Part shown: positions 35,100 through 48,274 of the stretch, in pieces | Position numbering within the stretch: the first letter of the stretch is position 1 | How the letters are laid out: every line of letters begins with the position of its first letter | Assembly (NCBI GenBank): GCA_036417435.1 | Contig: CM070901.1 | Coordinates: forward strand, 10,390,001-10,454,000 | Direction of reading: 5' to 3' | Source: Inia geoffrensis | Lineage: Eukaryota > Chordata > Mammalia > Artiodactyla > Iniidae | Length of the DNA stretch: 64,000 bases | Made by a program: the position numbers and the translations under genes | Notes under the pieces: model-generated | The model's input: the letters and a program-made list of their open reading frames with translations, nothing else | The model's database searches: none | What the model was told of the DNA's origin: nothing

Positions 35100-35684
35100 A
35101 GGTATGTATGCAAGAGGATCCAGTGTTAATGCAAGCAGAGGCAAGAGAGGATATGTTCTTGAATATTAGATCTCAGTAAGGCTAGATATGTTTCTTTGCT
35201 TTTTTGTTATCCTTTTTGATAATTTCAGCTGTGTTTATTCCTTAGCCATGAGCAGTTCAAGTGGTGAAAGTTAACACTTTCTAGGATTGATGCATCGGAG
35301 GAAAGAATATTTGAGGCCAATAAAGCAGCTATAAGTTGGAGCAGAATCTGTAGATTCAAGAAAATCACAGAGACAGTGAGCCACTTCGCTGAAAATATCT
35401 TGGGTTGAAAGCCAAATTATGCATAAATGATGGAGAGCCCCAGGGGGGCTGATTGAAAGGCAGCAGAGGAAATCGTAGTAATAGAGGAGAGAGAACAACT
35501 GTTGCATACTACAAGAGAGACGACATTTGCGGTTTGAGTCCAGGCAAGTTAACTGCATACTACAACTACAGCAACATCAGCAAGAAAGTACCTTGAAAGG
35601 AATACAGCAGAATATGGGAATGGCTGCAGTCTGATCTCAACAGTGCCCACCCAATTTTCAACCAAAAATAAGTAAGCAGACATG
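35100..35684. other. Intergenic sequence, nothing recognised
   Basis: A 95-residue minus-strand frame (35,271-35,558) has no recognisable family. Confidence 0.4.
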
Positions 35685-37078
35685 CAAAAAAAAAAAAAAA
35701 AAAAAAGAAAAAAGGAAAAAGGTTCGCAAACATAGGGATTTGTGACCTAGTCAAAAAAATAAGTCCAAATGGGCAGAGATGGTGAATTGGACAAACGTTT
35801 TAAATCAGCTGTTATACATTCATATAAAACTTTAAACAAAAATGTGTTAGCAGTGAATGAACAACTGAGCCCTATGTTACAAAATACACAAAAATCAAAA
35901 TGGATTGAAGACTTGAACAGAAGCCCTGAAACCACAAAATTCCTAGAAGAAAACAAAATCAGTAAGCTTCTTGACAATGATTTCTTGGATTTGATGCCCC
36001 AAACAAAGGCAACAAAAGCAAAAATAAAATGTGAGAACATATCAAACTAAAAATCTTCCATTCAGCAAAGGAAACCATCAACAAAGTGAATAGGTAACAT
36101 ATGGAATGGAAGAAAATATTTGCAAATCATATATCTGATAAGGAATTAAAGACCGAAATGTGTAAAGAACTTTTACAATTTAATAGAAAATCTGATTAAG
36201 AAATAACAGAGGAATGGAGTAGACAGTTCCCCTGCCAAAAAGACATAAAAATAACCATGGAAAGGTACATGGAAAGGTGCTCAGCCTCACTAATCATCAG
36301 GGAAATGCAAATCAAAACCACAACCAGATATTGCCTCACACCTGTTAGAATGGCCATCATCCAAATGATAAGAGATAACAAGTGTCGATGAGGATGGGCA
36401 GGAAAACAAACTTTCGTGCACTGCTGGTGGGAATGCAAATTGGTGCAGCCACTATGGAAAACAGTATGGAAGTTTCTCAGAAAATTAAAAATAGAACTAC
36501 CATGTGATCCAGCAATTTTACATCTGGATACATATTCAGTGAAAATGAAAACAGGGTATCAAAGAGGTATATGCACTCCCATGTTTTCTACAGCGTTATT
36601 CACAATAGCCAAGATACAGAAGCCACCTAACTGTCTTTCAGTGAATGAATGGATAAAGAAAATGTGGTGTGTATGAATATGCAGTGGAATACAGCTCAGC
36701 CATGAGAAATAAGGAGATGCTGACATTTGCAACAACATGGATGAACATTGAGATATTATGCTAAGTGAAGTAAGCCAGAGAGTAAAAGACAAATACCACA
36801 TGGTATCACCTATGGTATCACTTACATGTGACATCTAAAAAAAAGAAAGTCAAACTCATAGAAACAGAGTTTCTAGAAACTACTAGAAAAGTAGTTGCCA
36901 GTGGGTGGGGAGTGGGAGAAATAGGGAGAGGTTGGTAAAAGGGTACAAACTTTCAGTTATAAGATGAATAAATCCTGAGACTCTAATGTAAATCATGGTG
37001 ACTATAACTGATAACACGGTATTGTATAATTGAAATTTGTTAAAAGAGTGGAACTAAATGTTCTCACCAAAAGAAAAT
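35685..37078 (+). mobile_element. Old L1 fragment, ORF2 C-terminal half and 3'UTR
   Basis: After an A run, frames show KSKWIEDLNRSPETTKFLEE and then the C-terminal cysteine-motif and tail region MHCWWECKLVQPLWKTVW, KLKIELPCDPAILHL and NEWIKKMWCV, interrupted by stops. It then runs into tggtgactataactgataac and attgaaatttgttaaaagag, typical of L1MA-type 3'UTRs. Dead remnant. Confidence 0.85.
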
Positions 37079-37084
37079 GATATG

Positions 37085-37800
37085 TAGATAGCATTCCAAA
37101 CTAAAAATATTTAGGAATAGATTTTTTTAAATGTGTAAATCTTGTTTATTGAAAATTACAAATCACTGATGAGAGAAATTAAATGAGACCGAATCACATC
37201 AATAGCTATACCTTGTCTGCCCAAAGGAGATTTCGTTGTTCTTAAAACATCTGTTATCTCCAAATTGATCTCTAGATTTAATGCCATCTAAATCAAAATC
37301 CCAGCAAGGTTTGTTGTAGAAAGTAATAAGTTGATTCTGTAATTCATATAGAAAAGCTAGTGACCTAGAATAGCCAAAGAGGTTTTAAAAAAAGGAAGAG
37401 AAAAAATGAAGGATTACATGGTAGATGCTAAGACCCAATTTAAACCAATGTTGATCAAGACAGTTTGGTATCCATTAAAAGGACAGACATAAAGATCAGG
37501 AAAGAAAATTGAATGTACACAAATAGGTCCAAATAGATATAGTAAATTTATCTTTACAAAAGTTATGATGGCAATTCAATGAGAGAAATGAATATCTTTT
37601 TGACAAATGGTAAACAGAGCAACTGTATATAAATAAACTTGACCCTTACCTCTTAATATACAAAAGTTAACTTGAAATGAATCACAGACTGAAATATAAA
37701 CAGTAAAACTTTAAGATACCTAGAAAAACATAGAAGAAATATTTTACAACTTTGAGGCAGGCAAATGTCTCTTAGGTAAGATACCAAAAAACATGAAATT
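37085..37800 (+). mobile_element. Second old L1 fragment, ORF2 mid region
   Basis: Follows directly after the previous L1 but restarts further upstream in ORF2: tttaatgccatctaaatcaa, atcccagcaaggtttgttgt, ttgatcaagacagtttggta and cttgacccttacctcttaat. These match the region from the RT thumb to just before the C-terminal domain. It is therefore a separate insertion or a rearranged copy. Confidence 0.7.
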
Positions 37801-37910
37801 TATATAAAAAGTATATATATTTTTATAGGTAATGGTTTATATATATATTAGATGATAGATGATTGATGATGGATGATAGAAAGACAGATAGATGATACAT
37901 CAAATGATGT
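37801..37910. repeat. AT-rich and (GATA)n-like simple sequence
   Basis: tatatata runs followed by degenerate gatgatagat units. Confidence 0.8.
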
Positions 37911-37924
37911 ATGCTTCAGAAAGT

Positions 37925-38430
37925 CAGTGATCTTTGCCTCTTATGATTCGGTCACACACTGTTATATATTTGTTGAATAATTTTTTACAAGATTTAACGA
38001 TTCTTTGATAGTAGGATATACAATAAACTGACACTTGGGTAAATGAGAGGCAGAATTCTTTGTTACTTAATAGTTCCAAGGGAGAGAAGACTGTTAGCAT
38101 GGCCACAGGAGGGGTTGCTCTTGAGGACAGGGTAACAAGTTGGAGCTTTAGGGGGCAGCTCCTGTATGGCATGCAGGGACAGGTGGGTAGCTAGACTTTG
38201 CTCTCTGTGGATTGACTAATTTGAGTAATTTCACTGGTTTAGGGACACAGGGACAGTCCCTAGTTGTCCGGTTCCTGGCTATTAGGGTGGATGCCTAGTG
38301 ACCCAGAGAGTGAGAGCTCTGCAAGGGAAGCGGTTGGCTTTGTGGACTTAATCAGTTGCTCAAAAAAGGAGAACTAACTGACAGGCCTCTAGCCGGGGTC
38401 TAAAATACTGGGTTGACAGAATTTTGTAAA
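37925..38430. other. Unassigned, more GC-rich block, possibly retroelement
   Basis: Stands out from AT-rich flanks (ggccacaggaggggttgctc, ccgggtctaa-like phrases). The texture is that of an old LTR or ERV leader sequence, but I cannot name it. The 82-residue minus-strand frame inside has no known domain. Confidence 0.35.
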
Positions 38431-39429
38431 AACAGTATTACAGATAATTGTAATACAATGATTGTACCTTGGAAAAAATCCTAAATTTTGAGGGTCATGT
38501 ATAACAAGCAGAAAATTTTAAGTAATAATCTGAACTAATATAAACACAAATAAGTTAAAGTTATACTTATTCAGGAAAATATTTTCTGCACACAAGCTAC
38601 TCTGCAATGTGAGATTCATAGAGCTGGAACATCACTTAATATTCATGACTTTATATTCACCTCTGAAAGAAATATTTATAGCATTGTTTTCAGAAAGTAC
38701 AGCAAATAGTACATAAAGCATCTTGCAGATCATTTCCTTGACCACTTAGTAGTGTTCAGAAACACAGACCCAGTGGTTTGCCTGCATCACCTCTAAGTCG
38801 TTCAGTTCAAATTGACCCAACGCAGATCATGTGAGTCCACTGCATTATCTGTGCTCTAAAGAGATGCTCACTGTTTAGAAGAAGCATTAACTATTTCCTT
38901 AGATCTTTTATTTGGGGATTCGTACTTGGAAACAAAAGTCAATCTCCATTTCAATCAAATCTGAAAGAGAGAACGTCAGCATTTTCCCCTTTGCAAAAAG
39001 CCAAAAATCATTTAACTCCAAAATATGTATTTCCAAATTTTCAACGCAATGCAATGTACCTAACTCTAATTTCCTAGCATTATAATACCTTAATATATAA
39101 AATGTATACTCTGGCTCTAGCCCAATCAAAATTTCTATCTACATGAACATATTATCTTTTATTCTTTATTTCAGTAGTTCCTAACATAATGAACATTTTC
39201 TTTTTAATTTGAATTCCGGAAATCTTGCAGTGTACTATCCTAGGAAGACAGAAAACATTATACTTGTCGATTATAAATTAAAGCTTTGGGGTAAATCACA
39301 AGCTTTTGTAATTAACTAAAGCCTCCCACCAACAGTATCTTCAAAAATGTTTGCTTATTTCTCCTCTGTCCAGAAACCAATAGCTTCTCTTCCACTCTAT
39401 TCACACTTTGATGCATTTCCTCCCAGTGT
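38431..39429. other. Intergenic sequence, nothing recognised
   Basis: AT-rich unique DNA without gene signals. Confidence 0.4.
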
Positions 39430-41045
39430 TTACATTTTTTTTTAAATTGAAGTATAATTGACCTACAGCACTATGTAGTTTCAAGTACACAACATAGTAA
39501 TTGAATATTTCCCTATTCGTTACAAAATGATCACCATGATATGTCTGGTTGCCATCTGCCACCATACAAAGATAACACGATATAAGTGACCATATTCTGT
39601 ATGCTGTGTATTTCATCCAAGTGACTCATTTATTTTGTAACTGGATGTTTGTAACTTAATCTCCCTTACCTTTCTCACTCATCCTCCAACTCCCTCACCT
39701 ACAGAAACCACCAGACTGTTCTTTGTATCTATGACTTTGTTTTTTTTAGATTCCATATACACATGAAATCATACAATATTTGTTTTTTCTGTCAGACTTA
39801 TTTCGCTTAGCATAATATCCTCTATATCCATCCGTATTGTCACAAATGGCAAGATTTCATTCTTTCTTATGCCTGAGTAATATTCCTCTGTGTGTGTATG
39901 TGTATTCATATACACATACCCCACATCTTCTTTATACACTCATCTATTGATGGACACTTAAGCTGATTCCATATTTTGGCTATTGTAAAGAATGCTGCAA
40001 TGAACACAGGGCTGCATATATCTTTTTGAATTAGTGTTTATGTTTTCTTCTTAAAAATACTCAAAAGTGGTATTTTTGCTGAGGATTTTTGCATCTATGT
40101 TCATCAGTGATATTGATCTGTAATTTTTTTGTGTGTGCGTGGCGTCCTTGGTTTTGGTATCAGAGTGATGCTGGCCTCATAAAATGAGTTCAGAAGCTTT
40201 CCTTCCTCTTCAATTTTTTGGAATACTTTGAGTAGGATAAGTAACAGACCCAGATAAGTAACAACTCTTTTTTAAAAGTTTGGTAGAATTCACCTGTGAA
40301 GCCATCTGCTCCTGAACATTTGTTTGTTGTAAGTTTATGAATTACCGATTCAATTTAATTATTGGTAATTGGTTTGTTCATATCTTCTGTTTCTTCCTGA
40401 TTCAGTCTTGGAAAAATCTATATTTCTGTGAATTTGTCCATTTCTTCTTGGTTGTCCTTTTTATTGGGATATAATTGTTTTGTAGTAATCTCTTATACTT
40501 TGTATTTCTGTGCTATTGATTCTAACTTTTCCTTTTTCATATCTGATTTTATTTATTTGAGCCTTCTCTCTTTTTTTCTTAATGAGCCTGGCTACAGATT
40601 TATCGACTTTGTTTATATTTTTTAAAAACCAGTGCTTAGTTTCATTTATTTTTTTCTACTATTTTTTTTTAAGTTTTTGAATTTTCTTGAAAATTTTCTT
40701 GTTTCCTGAGGTATGCTTGTATTGCTATAAACATCCCTCCTAGAACTGGTTTTGCTGCATCCTCATAGATTTGTGGATCATTCTTAGATATGTATTTTTA
40801 TTTCTTTCATCAGTTTGGGGAAACTATTAGTTGTTTAATTCCTTCAAATAGTTCTACTTCCCCATTCCCTTTTTAGGACTCCAGTTACATATGTTAGAGC
40901 TTTTTACAATGTTCCATGTAGCTCTCATACTCTTGTTTATATTTTCCCTTTTTTTCTCTTTGTGTTTCAGTCTGAGTAATTTTACTTACACCAGTATCAA
41001 TTTACTATTCTGTACTTCTGTACTTAACCTTTTATTTAATTTGTA

Positions 41046-41425
41046 CAGTTGACCCTCAAACAATGTGGGGGTTAGGGTTGCTGATTCCCCACACAGTCCA
41101 AAAGCTGTGTATAAATTTGACTCCCTCCAAACTGAACTACTAATAGCCTACCATTGACCAGAAGCCTTACTGATAACATACACAGTTGATTAACACATAT
41201 TTTGTATGTTATATAAAATATATGTGTGTATACACACACATATATTTTATGCATTCATTACATAGCTAACTTTTTCTTACATTTTTCAACATATCTAAGG
41301 TATGTGGTTTGTCTATGAGTTTTTTCAAATTGTTACAAATCTCAAAACATTTTTCCAATATATTATTGAAGAAAATCTGCAAATAGGTGGACCCATGCAA
41401 ACCTGTATTGTTCAAGGGTCAACTG
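41046..41425. mobile_element. Tigger-type MITE (Tc1/mariner, pogo group)
   Basis: Terminal inverted repeats cagttgaccctcaaacaatg at the left and ttcaagggtcaactg at the right, with TA immediately before the left end. Interior phrase ctactaatagcctaccattg is typical of these elements. The transposase gene is absent. It interrupts the old minus-strand L1. Confidence 0.85.
41215..41248. repeat. 34-bp near-perfect palindrome
   Basis: Arms aaaatatatgtgtgt and acacacatatatttt face each other around a short centre; only one pair near the middle fails. It lies within the Tigger-type element and could form a hairpin or cruciform. Confidence 0.85.
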
Positions 41426-42310
41426 TGGTTTAAAAAATGTTTTTAGTTCTAAAATGAGGGTTTTTTTTTTTAATCTACTTGGGTTTTCGTTTTTTTTTGG
41501 AAATTCTCTGCTTTTTCCAAAATTTTCTTCAACACGTTTACACTAGTTGTTTTATAGTCCATGCCCATGGATCTCTTTCAGTTGTCTTTTATTGTTGTCT
41601 TTGGGAATTTGGTTCTACTTCATAGCATTTTAAAATTTTTGTTTGGATGCAAGACACTTTCTTTGAAATTTGTAGAATTTTGCAGCCTCAAAAAAGGTAA
41701 AAGTGTGCCCAGAATATGGGCTCATTTACTGGGGTCTCCTCTTTTCTGGGATTTTGGTCCTCTAGCCCCATCTGCTGTGGCATCCCTAAATATAAACTCT
41801 GCCTCCTCAGCCAATGTGAATGTCATTTCTCTTTGAATTCTGTTCAAAGAGTTTGTCAGTATCCTCTAGGAAAAGCCAGTGGTGAAGAAAGTGCATAATT
41901 ATAGTATCTCAGTCTCCCATAGAGTATAACCATTCAAGCCCTGCCTGTTGTAGTTGCTGTTCCATGCTGTCAGAGGTTTTCATGTTTTTAAACATATCCA
42001 ACTTTCATAGGTTTTTTGTTGTTTTTGTTTGTTTTGCTGTGTTCTTTGTAGGGAGGGAAAGTTCGATAGAATATCTTGGTCAGGACTTGAAGTCTCTGTT
42101 TTTATTTGTAAGAAAATGAAGAGGGAATTTTGAGGAATGTACAAGAGTAGATGTTTTGAACATGGAATTTCCTTGGACCATCTCTTCATGAAAAGTGACA
42201 GTTGGGAGCAAGGAGCCCTCTCACATTGGTTTTACAAAGTGTGGATGCATATTTAAAGTGTTTTTTATTTTTAGAGGATCCACAGCTTTCTTAGTTCAGT
42301 TGGGTAGACC

Positions 42311-45169
42311 CTGGTCTTGATTTCTGTATGTTAAGAAAATTAGTTTTTTGATAATGTATATTTATTTGATACCTTGCTTATATAGCGCACAGTAATTCTT
42401 TTAGGAGTTGCAGGTAAAAGGATTAGAAAAGATAGTCAATATAAGTAGAACAAATATATTGTAAGTAGGGGAAAAGAATGCTGACGTATAAGACAGACAA
42501 AGTCTGACTATGAAAAGTATCTAGCACTCTATTTCAAGTTTGAAAAAGAATGGTAAATACATTTTTACATCAGAAACATTCTTTGAAAGTATATATATTA
42601 TTATGTGAACAAATCATTTAAAAACAGAGATGTAATAAATCAGTTATAGTGAGTGTTATTTTAGTTATTTAAGTCATAGAGCTTACGATTATTTTCTGAT
42701 CTAGAGCACACCTACTATAATTTAACATTACATAGCATCTGTATAACACATAGGGACTGTACTACATGGAAAATTAATGATAGTGTTCTTTATTTCTAGG
42801 CCAATTCAGTTATACTTACAATTCTTTTAACTTTCGTTCAAGTGCAGAAAGCAAAAATGATTTCTATGATAACTTAAAACAGAACTTTCAAAAGGCAAGA
42901 AAATTATGTTTAACGTACTAATTTTTTTCAAAGAATTCTGGCAAGTTACATAAATGTAATTTTGTTTTACAGAGGGTATATAGCTCATTCGAACTAGCCA
43001 GTGTTTGCCCCGAAGCTATAATAAAGCCTCAATTAAATATCATTCCTCAATTTCTCTGATTAAGTATCTTGGTCCTCTAATGTTTTACTAACATTTTATA
43101 TTTTCTGGAGGTCTTTTTTTTTTAATATATTTGACTGGTTTAGAATACGTTGTTTTGAATATGTTTAGAATATGTTTATGTTTAGAATATGTTTAGAATA
43201 CATTTTAACTTTTTACACAGTCAGGTAAGCCAAAAGTTGCAGTGAATATTTATAGTAAACTGAAGTTTTACTGTGTTGATTAATAATACGATCATAATTA
43301 AAACAAGTATTTACTGAAGAAAATAGGTCTAGTATTTTTTGGTAAAATAAAAATTTGAGGCAGAACCGGTTAAAACATATAGCGTGTATGAATTCTACCA
43401 TATGGAAGTTAAAAAGAGCATTTGCATGGTTAAAACCACAGAATGTATGTGAGAAAAATATTATTGAATTCTTTGTAGACAAAAACAAGAATAGTGCTTG
43501 CTCTGGAATTAACACCAACACCACCACCAACAAATAATCTATCTGGCAGAAACAGAAGTGGTTAAAGCTCTGTATTTACAAAGACTAAAAGGAAGAAAAA
43601 ACCCAAATATTACACATTGATATATGTCAAGACATCTCATAACCTAACTTCAGATACTGGATCAAGATTTAGAGGCTGTCCCTGGCTTTGGGTCTCTCTT
43701 CTACCCTAAATCGGAGAATACAGAACAAATTAATGAATGGCTCTGAAATATCAGAAGAATGTGTAGAAATTAAGAGAAATCACAGAACGAATAGGGCAAA
43801 TTTAGTCAATTTCATAAGTAATTTGTAGCCTGAGGTAAGGTAAGAAAGAAATGCTATAAATGTTCACGGAATAGGAGAACTCCGGGGGCCACTTTCAGTT
43901 GAATGTTTGAAATCACCAGATAAGGAAAAGCAGGTCGATTTGTTATTTTCTGTGCCTCTTAAGAGAAAACCTAGTCAACAGAGATGTTTGTTCCCAACTG
44001 AGATATGAGAATGGGTATGTTTGGGTTAGGGAGACAGAAAGTGACATGGATGGCTGACCAGAGCTCAGAAGAATGGAGATAATTCAGACATCCAGCCACT
44101 GGAAAAATCTCAGCAGCACATTCCAAAGTGGCCCCATAATCACAAGCAGCAGGTGTAAGTAAATGGTATAAGATAGGACGCTTATTCACAGAATGGCTGA
44201 GAGGGAATCTCAAATTCTTAAAAAGGCTCTCTGTTCTTCTTCATGGATAAATTTATACAGTATCTTTTAGAACTGAGTATATTGTAGTTGGAAAAACAGT
44301 GAAGGCATACTAGTTCTGCCAAACTCAATCAGTTTGCTTATAGTGAGAAAACACTTGCCTTTAGTGATCCCATGAGTTATCACAGTAGACCCAGGCAATA
44401 ATTTAATTATTTGGACAGTGCATATTATGAGCTGGCAGTCTCCAGGCCCTTAACTGTACTCACTACCATTAGCTTTTTGAAGACAGATAAGGAATTCAAA
44501 ATTCTACCCATTACCCGGAGGGTCAGTTGCCCACAGTCATTTCTGGTAAAAATGTCTGTATCATCCATGGTTCCTAATTTCAAGAAACAAAAATCACATC
44601 TGGCTAATTTAAGAACACTACAAATTTAATAAAAAGTGACTGAATGCCTTTATGAATCCCTGCCAGCTCCAGAAAACCAGATTTGGAGACTGGACAGGCA
44701 GGAAAAAATATTCACAACCTGCCTCAGAACTCTCAGAGGTTCTCACTATGCCACCACCAGACTAGAACAAGGTACCTTGCTGCAATAAAATTATCAATGC
44801 CGAAGTCTGTGCACCTAAAGTGTGACTATGGAAAGTATATGCCCTTTCCTCAATTGCACTGAAAAATATTCCATGTGGTCCCTCTTTTATGGAGGGGGTG
44901 GGGTCTTTTTATCTTTTCTTCTTCCTCCTCTTCCATTTTATATTTTATTTTTTCATTAATAACTTCTAATTCCAAGTCTAAGCAACCACTTTTGATTGCC
45001 CAAGTCACAAATTCAAAGATGGTAAAAAATAAAAGTATGTATTTGACCTTTACAATTTTTATATTGGGTGGTCGGATCTATCTTAAAAGGTAGAGGATTG
45101 CTCAGACACAGGCTTAAATTGAGTAGCTAAATGTACTGACGGATATCTACTCTATCTGTAGTTATACTC
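42311..45169. other. 2.9 kb intergenic DNA, nothing recognised
   Basis: Contains an 11-bp tandem repeat (43,142-43,203) and short open frames without known domains, including 106 residues at 43,213-43,533 on minus. No splice-flanked exon found. Confidence 0.4.
43142..43203. repeat. Short tandem repeat, 11-bp unit
   Basis: Units of gaatatgttta occur at 43,157, 43,168 and 43,185, with partial units on both sides. Confidence 0.85.
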
Positions 45170-45480
45170 CTTGATATGAACCCTAAAAAAATGCCCCTAA
45201 TATGAACCAAGCTCTGTTAGATAGTCATTGCTGCATTAATCATAATAGAACAAAAAAAATTTTTTAAATGAAAGAATATTAGAGAGAAAAGAAAACAATT
45301 AAGTGACCTCCAGTAGGGGATCATTAAATAATCTTGATACACCATACTATGGACTACTTACTATGTGGCAACTCAGATTGATTCTATAATGGAAAGATTT
45401 ACGAAACATTGATAGAATAACAATTAGATTTTGAATGTAATATATACATTTTATATATAGTTTTCAAGTAAATATATGAA
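45170..45480 (+). mobile_element. Old L1 3' fragment
   Basis: attgctgcattaatcataat, cagtaggggatcattaaata, caccatactatggactactt and atggaaagatttacgaaaca follow the order of L1M-type ORF2 end and 3'UTR. Strongly decayed. Confidence 0.55.
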
Positions 45481-45591
45481 AAGTACATTACCTCTACTGT
45501 GCAGTTTGCTACATTATTAACATATAAGGAAAAGGAAAAGCAATTAGAAAGATGAAAATAACTAATTTTTTTTGTACAGTATGGAGTAGAG

Positions 45592-45814
45592 CAGCATCAA
45601 CAAAATTTTTCTGTGAAGGGCTGGGTGGTAAATGTATTATATTTTGTTGGACAAATGGTCTCTGGTCACAACACTGAAATTTTTCCTTGTAGTGAGAAAA
45701 CAACAACAGGTAATAGGTAAATGAATACATGTGACTTTGTTCCAATAATACTTAATTTACAAAAGTAGGTGGCTGTCAGGGTTTGGTCCATGGACCATAG
45801 TTTTCTGACCTCTG
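45592..45814 (+). mobile_element. Non-autonomous hAT-Charlie element
   Basis: Interior phrases ttctgtgaagggctgggtgg, ggacaaatggtctctggtca, tgactttgttccaataatac and tttggtccatggaccatagt are those of a common Charlie-derived repeat; ends cagcatcaacaaaa and ttttctgacctctg are decayed inverted repeats. The flanking 8-mers gagtagag (45584-45591) and aagtagag (45815-45822) match at seven of eight positions, as expected for hAT target duplications. Confidence 0.85.
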
Positions 45815-45967
45815 AAGTAGAGCTTCAAGCACTCTAAGGAGGAGAAATCCTATGGGCTCTACAGCAGGCAGTTTTACTAAATTGAAGGGAAAACACTCTC
45901 CATTTCAATTAACATATTTTTATCAGTGAAATTGATACATAGAGATCAATAGCACATGTAATGGTTA

Positions 45968-46444
45968 CAGGCATACCTCAGGTATTGCAATTTCAGTTCC
46001 AGATCACTGCAATAAAGTGAGTATCGCAATAAAGCGAGTTACATGAATTTTTTGATTTCCCAGTGCATATAAAAGTTGTGTTTACACTATGTATAGTCTA
46101 TTAAATGTGAGATAGCATTATGTCTAAAAGAGCAATATAAATTAATTAAAAGACATTTATTCCTAAAAAAATGCTAACCATCATCTGAGACTTCAGCAAG
46201 TTGTCATTGTTTTGCAACTGTAACATCAAAGATCACTGATCACAGATCATCATAACAAATATAAAAATAATGAAAAAGTTTGATATATTGCAAGTATTAA
46301 CAAAACGTGACACAGAGGCGCAAAGTGAACAAATGCTGTTGGAAAATGGTGCTGAGAGACCTGCTGGATGCAGGGGTGTCACAAACCTACTGTTGTAAAA
46401 ATCAACAGTATCTGGGAAGCACGTGATAGAGCGAGGTGTGCCTA
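45968..46444. mobile_element. Tigger1-derived non-autonomous element
   Basis: The left end is caggcatacctcaggtattg and the right end gagcgaggtgtgccta, inverted repeats bordered by TA on both sides (45966-45967 and 46445-46446). Left-end phrases caataaagtgagtatcgcaa and right-end phrases acatcaaagatcactgatca and gacacagaggcgcaaagtga match the two ends of Tigger1. The central transposase gene (about 2 kb in the full element) is missing. Confidence 0.92.
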
Positions 46445-46983
46445 TATATGCCTGAAATGATGTTCACCCAATGCTCAGAAAAATTCCTTAAGTTTATGGG
46501 GTTACAGGTTTTATTTTGCTTTTATATTTTTTTAAGTAATTCAGTGACTTTTAGTTTTTGAGGTCATTTTTTGTTTGTTTGTTTCTTTTCCCACAAGTTT
46601 ATGTGAATTTTATAAATCTTATTTATTTAAAAATAAGATTTAATATGTGTTATTTTTACCTAAGTTGAATGCCAAATACTGGGATCATTAGCTTGTGGAG
46701 GTTCTAGTTGCTATATAGTAAATAATTTTTCTCCTTTATATCTGTTAGAGTTATAAAATAAACACCTTGAAGAGGCTCCTTGGTATGAACCCAGGCTATT
46801 TAAAGTATTTTTCTGTTTTAGCTAAATAAATTGTCATAATCTTTGTATATTGAACATCATACACTGAGAAATAAGAAAAATATGAGGAATTGGTATTGGA
46901 GGGAGAAAGAGAAAGACAATCCTAAATAATTCCTAATAAGCGTGGAAACTTTGTTAAAACATGTCATTTTAAACTGAGATATG

Positions 46984-47221
46984 CCAAAATGTAAAATCAA
47001 TAGCTAGTGGGAAGCAGCCGCATAGCATAGGGATATCAGCTCGGTGCTTTGTGACCACCTAGAGGGATAGATAGGGAGGGTGGGAGGGAGGCTCAAGAGG
47101 GAGAGGATGTGGGGACATATGCATACGTATAGCTGATTCACTTTGTTAGCAGCAACTAACACAACACTGTAAAGCAATTATACTCCAATAAAAATGTTAA
47201 AAAAAATTCTAATTAAAAAAA
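46984..47221 (+). mobile_element. 5'-truncated L1, last 240 bp
   Basis: L1 3'UTR landmarks gtgggaagcagccgcatagc, tgaccacctagaggga, gctgattcactttgttagca and caattatactccaataaaaa. Flanked by aaactgagatatg (46971-46983) and aaactaagatacg (47222-47234), an imperfect target duplication. Confidence 0.9.
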
Positions 47222-47235
47222 AAACTAAGATACGT

Positions 47236-48261
47236 GGGATGTAACGTTAAAATGAATGTGTAACAAACCAACCAAATGATATGGAAATTGGTTTATATCC
47301 TTATTTTTTCCCTTACAAAGTTATTTTTCCCAAGGTCTGTAGGCTGAAGTTCTTTTTCAAGGCTATATAAACTACTAATATTTTCTGATTCAAAATACAT
47401 ATTTACATACACAAGCATTTACCAAAAGCATGCAATGAGCTGGTTGTGCAGTTCATTGATCAGTCCAGCCAGAGCGATGGCAACAAAAAGAATCTTAATT
47501 GTGTTTTGAGATGATTAAATTTTCAGTTCATCAAACCTTTATCTTGATATAAAAATCAAATAAATATTTGCCACAAAAATATTTCTGAAGGCAATAAAAT
47601 AAAAAAGAATATTATTTTATAAATAGCAAAAAATAAATATCAGTAGTAAAGTAAAATATGTTCTCACTGGAATGCTTTATAAGTAATATTGTTATAAGAT
47701 GGTATTTTCCTATTATCAGTGAGGCTGTTTTTATTTATTTTGCAAGTCGTCGTCTTTGGAGAGTCACTGATCTCTGCCTCTATTATAAGAGGTATTTATT
47801 TGGGAGCTAGAATTTTGAGTCTTGTCTAAGGCTTTGAAAGAGAGCGAAAACCACAATTAGTCTTTGGAAGAAATATAAAGTTTATACACTGCCCTATGCA
47901 GCTCTTTTCTGAGCCAACACTCTTAGTTTTTGATATATTTCTTTAGAAAACAGGAAAGAACATTTACTATAATCCTTGTTTTCACTATCAAACAAGGATT
48001 TCTTATGTAATAATACAAAGTGACTCAGTTTACAAAGTTAGCAACCTTGAAATATTTTATATAGAGCACTTAATGTAAGTTATTAAGTTGTTTTAATACC
48101 TATGTCCATAAAATCCAACGTACTCCCCTCATTCTCTACCTGTCAAAAAGGAGACATTGTAGAGCTAGAAATGATTGAAATTTGGAGCTCTTGGATGTGG
48201 AAAGAGAATGAATATTAAAATCCGTTTTTAAAAAAGCAGTATAAGCAAATTTATTTTAATT
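47236..48261. other. Intergenic sequence, nothing recognised
   Basis: AT-rich unique DNA. Confidence 0.4.
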
Positions 48262-48274
48262 TGTTCTATTTTTA

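Larger units (their letters stand above)
39430..42310 (-). mobile_element. Old L1 (L1M-type), fragmented, with a Tigger insertion
   Basis: 39,430-40,070 is the reversed 3'UTR and ORF2 end (aattgaagtataattgacct, ctatgactttg, tggctattgtaaagaatgct). Near 40,075 it jumps to ORF2 RT sequence (gaggatttttgcatctatgt, gtgaagccatctgctcctga). From about 40,830 to 41,040 it resembles the ORF1 region (ggactccagttacatatgtt), and 41,430-42,310 probably the 5' leader of the same old family (ttttatagtccatgcccatg, gtttggatgcaagacacttt). The element is multiply deleted. The last part is less certain than the first 1.6 kb. Confidence 0.7.
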
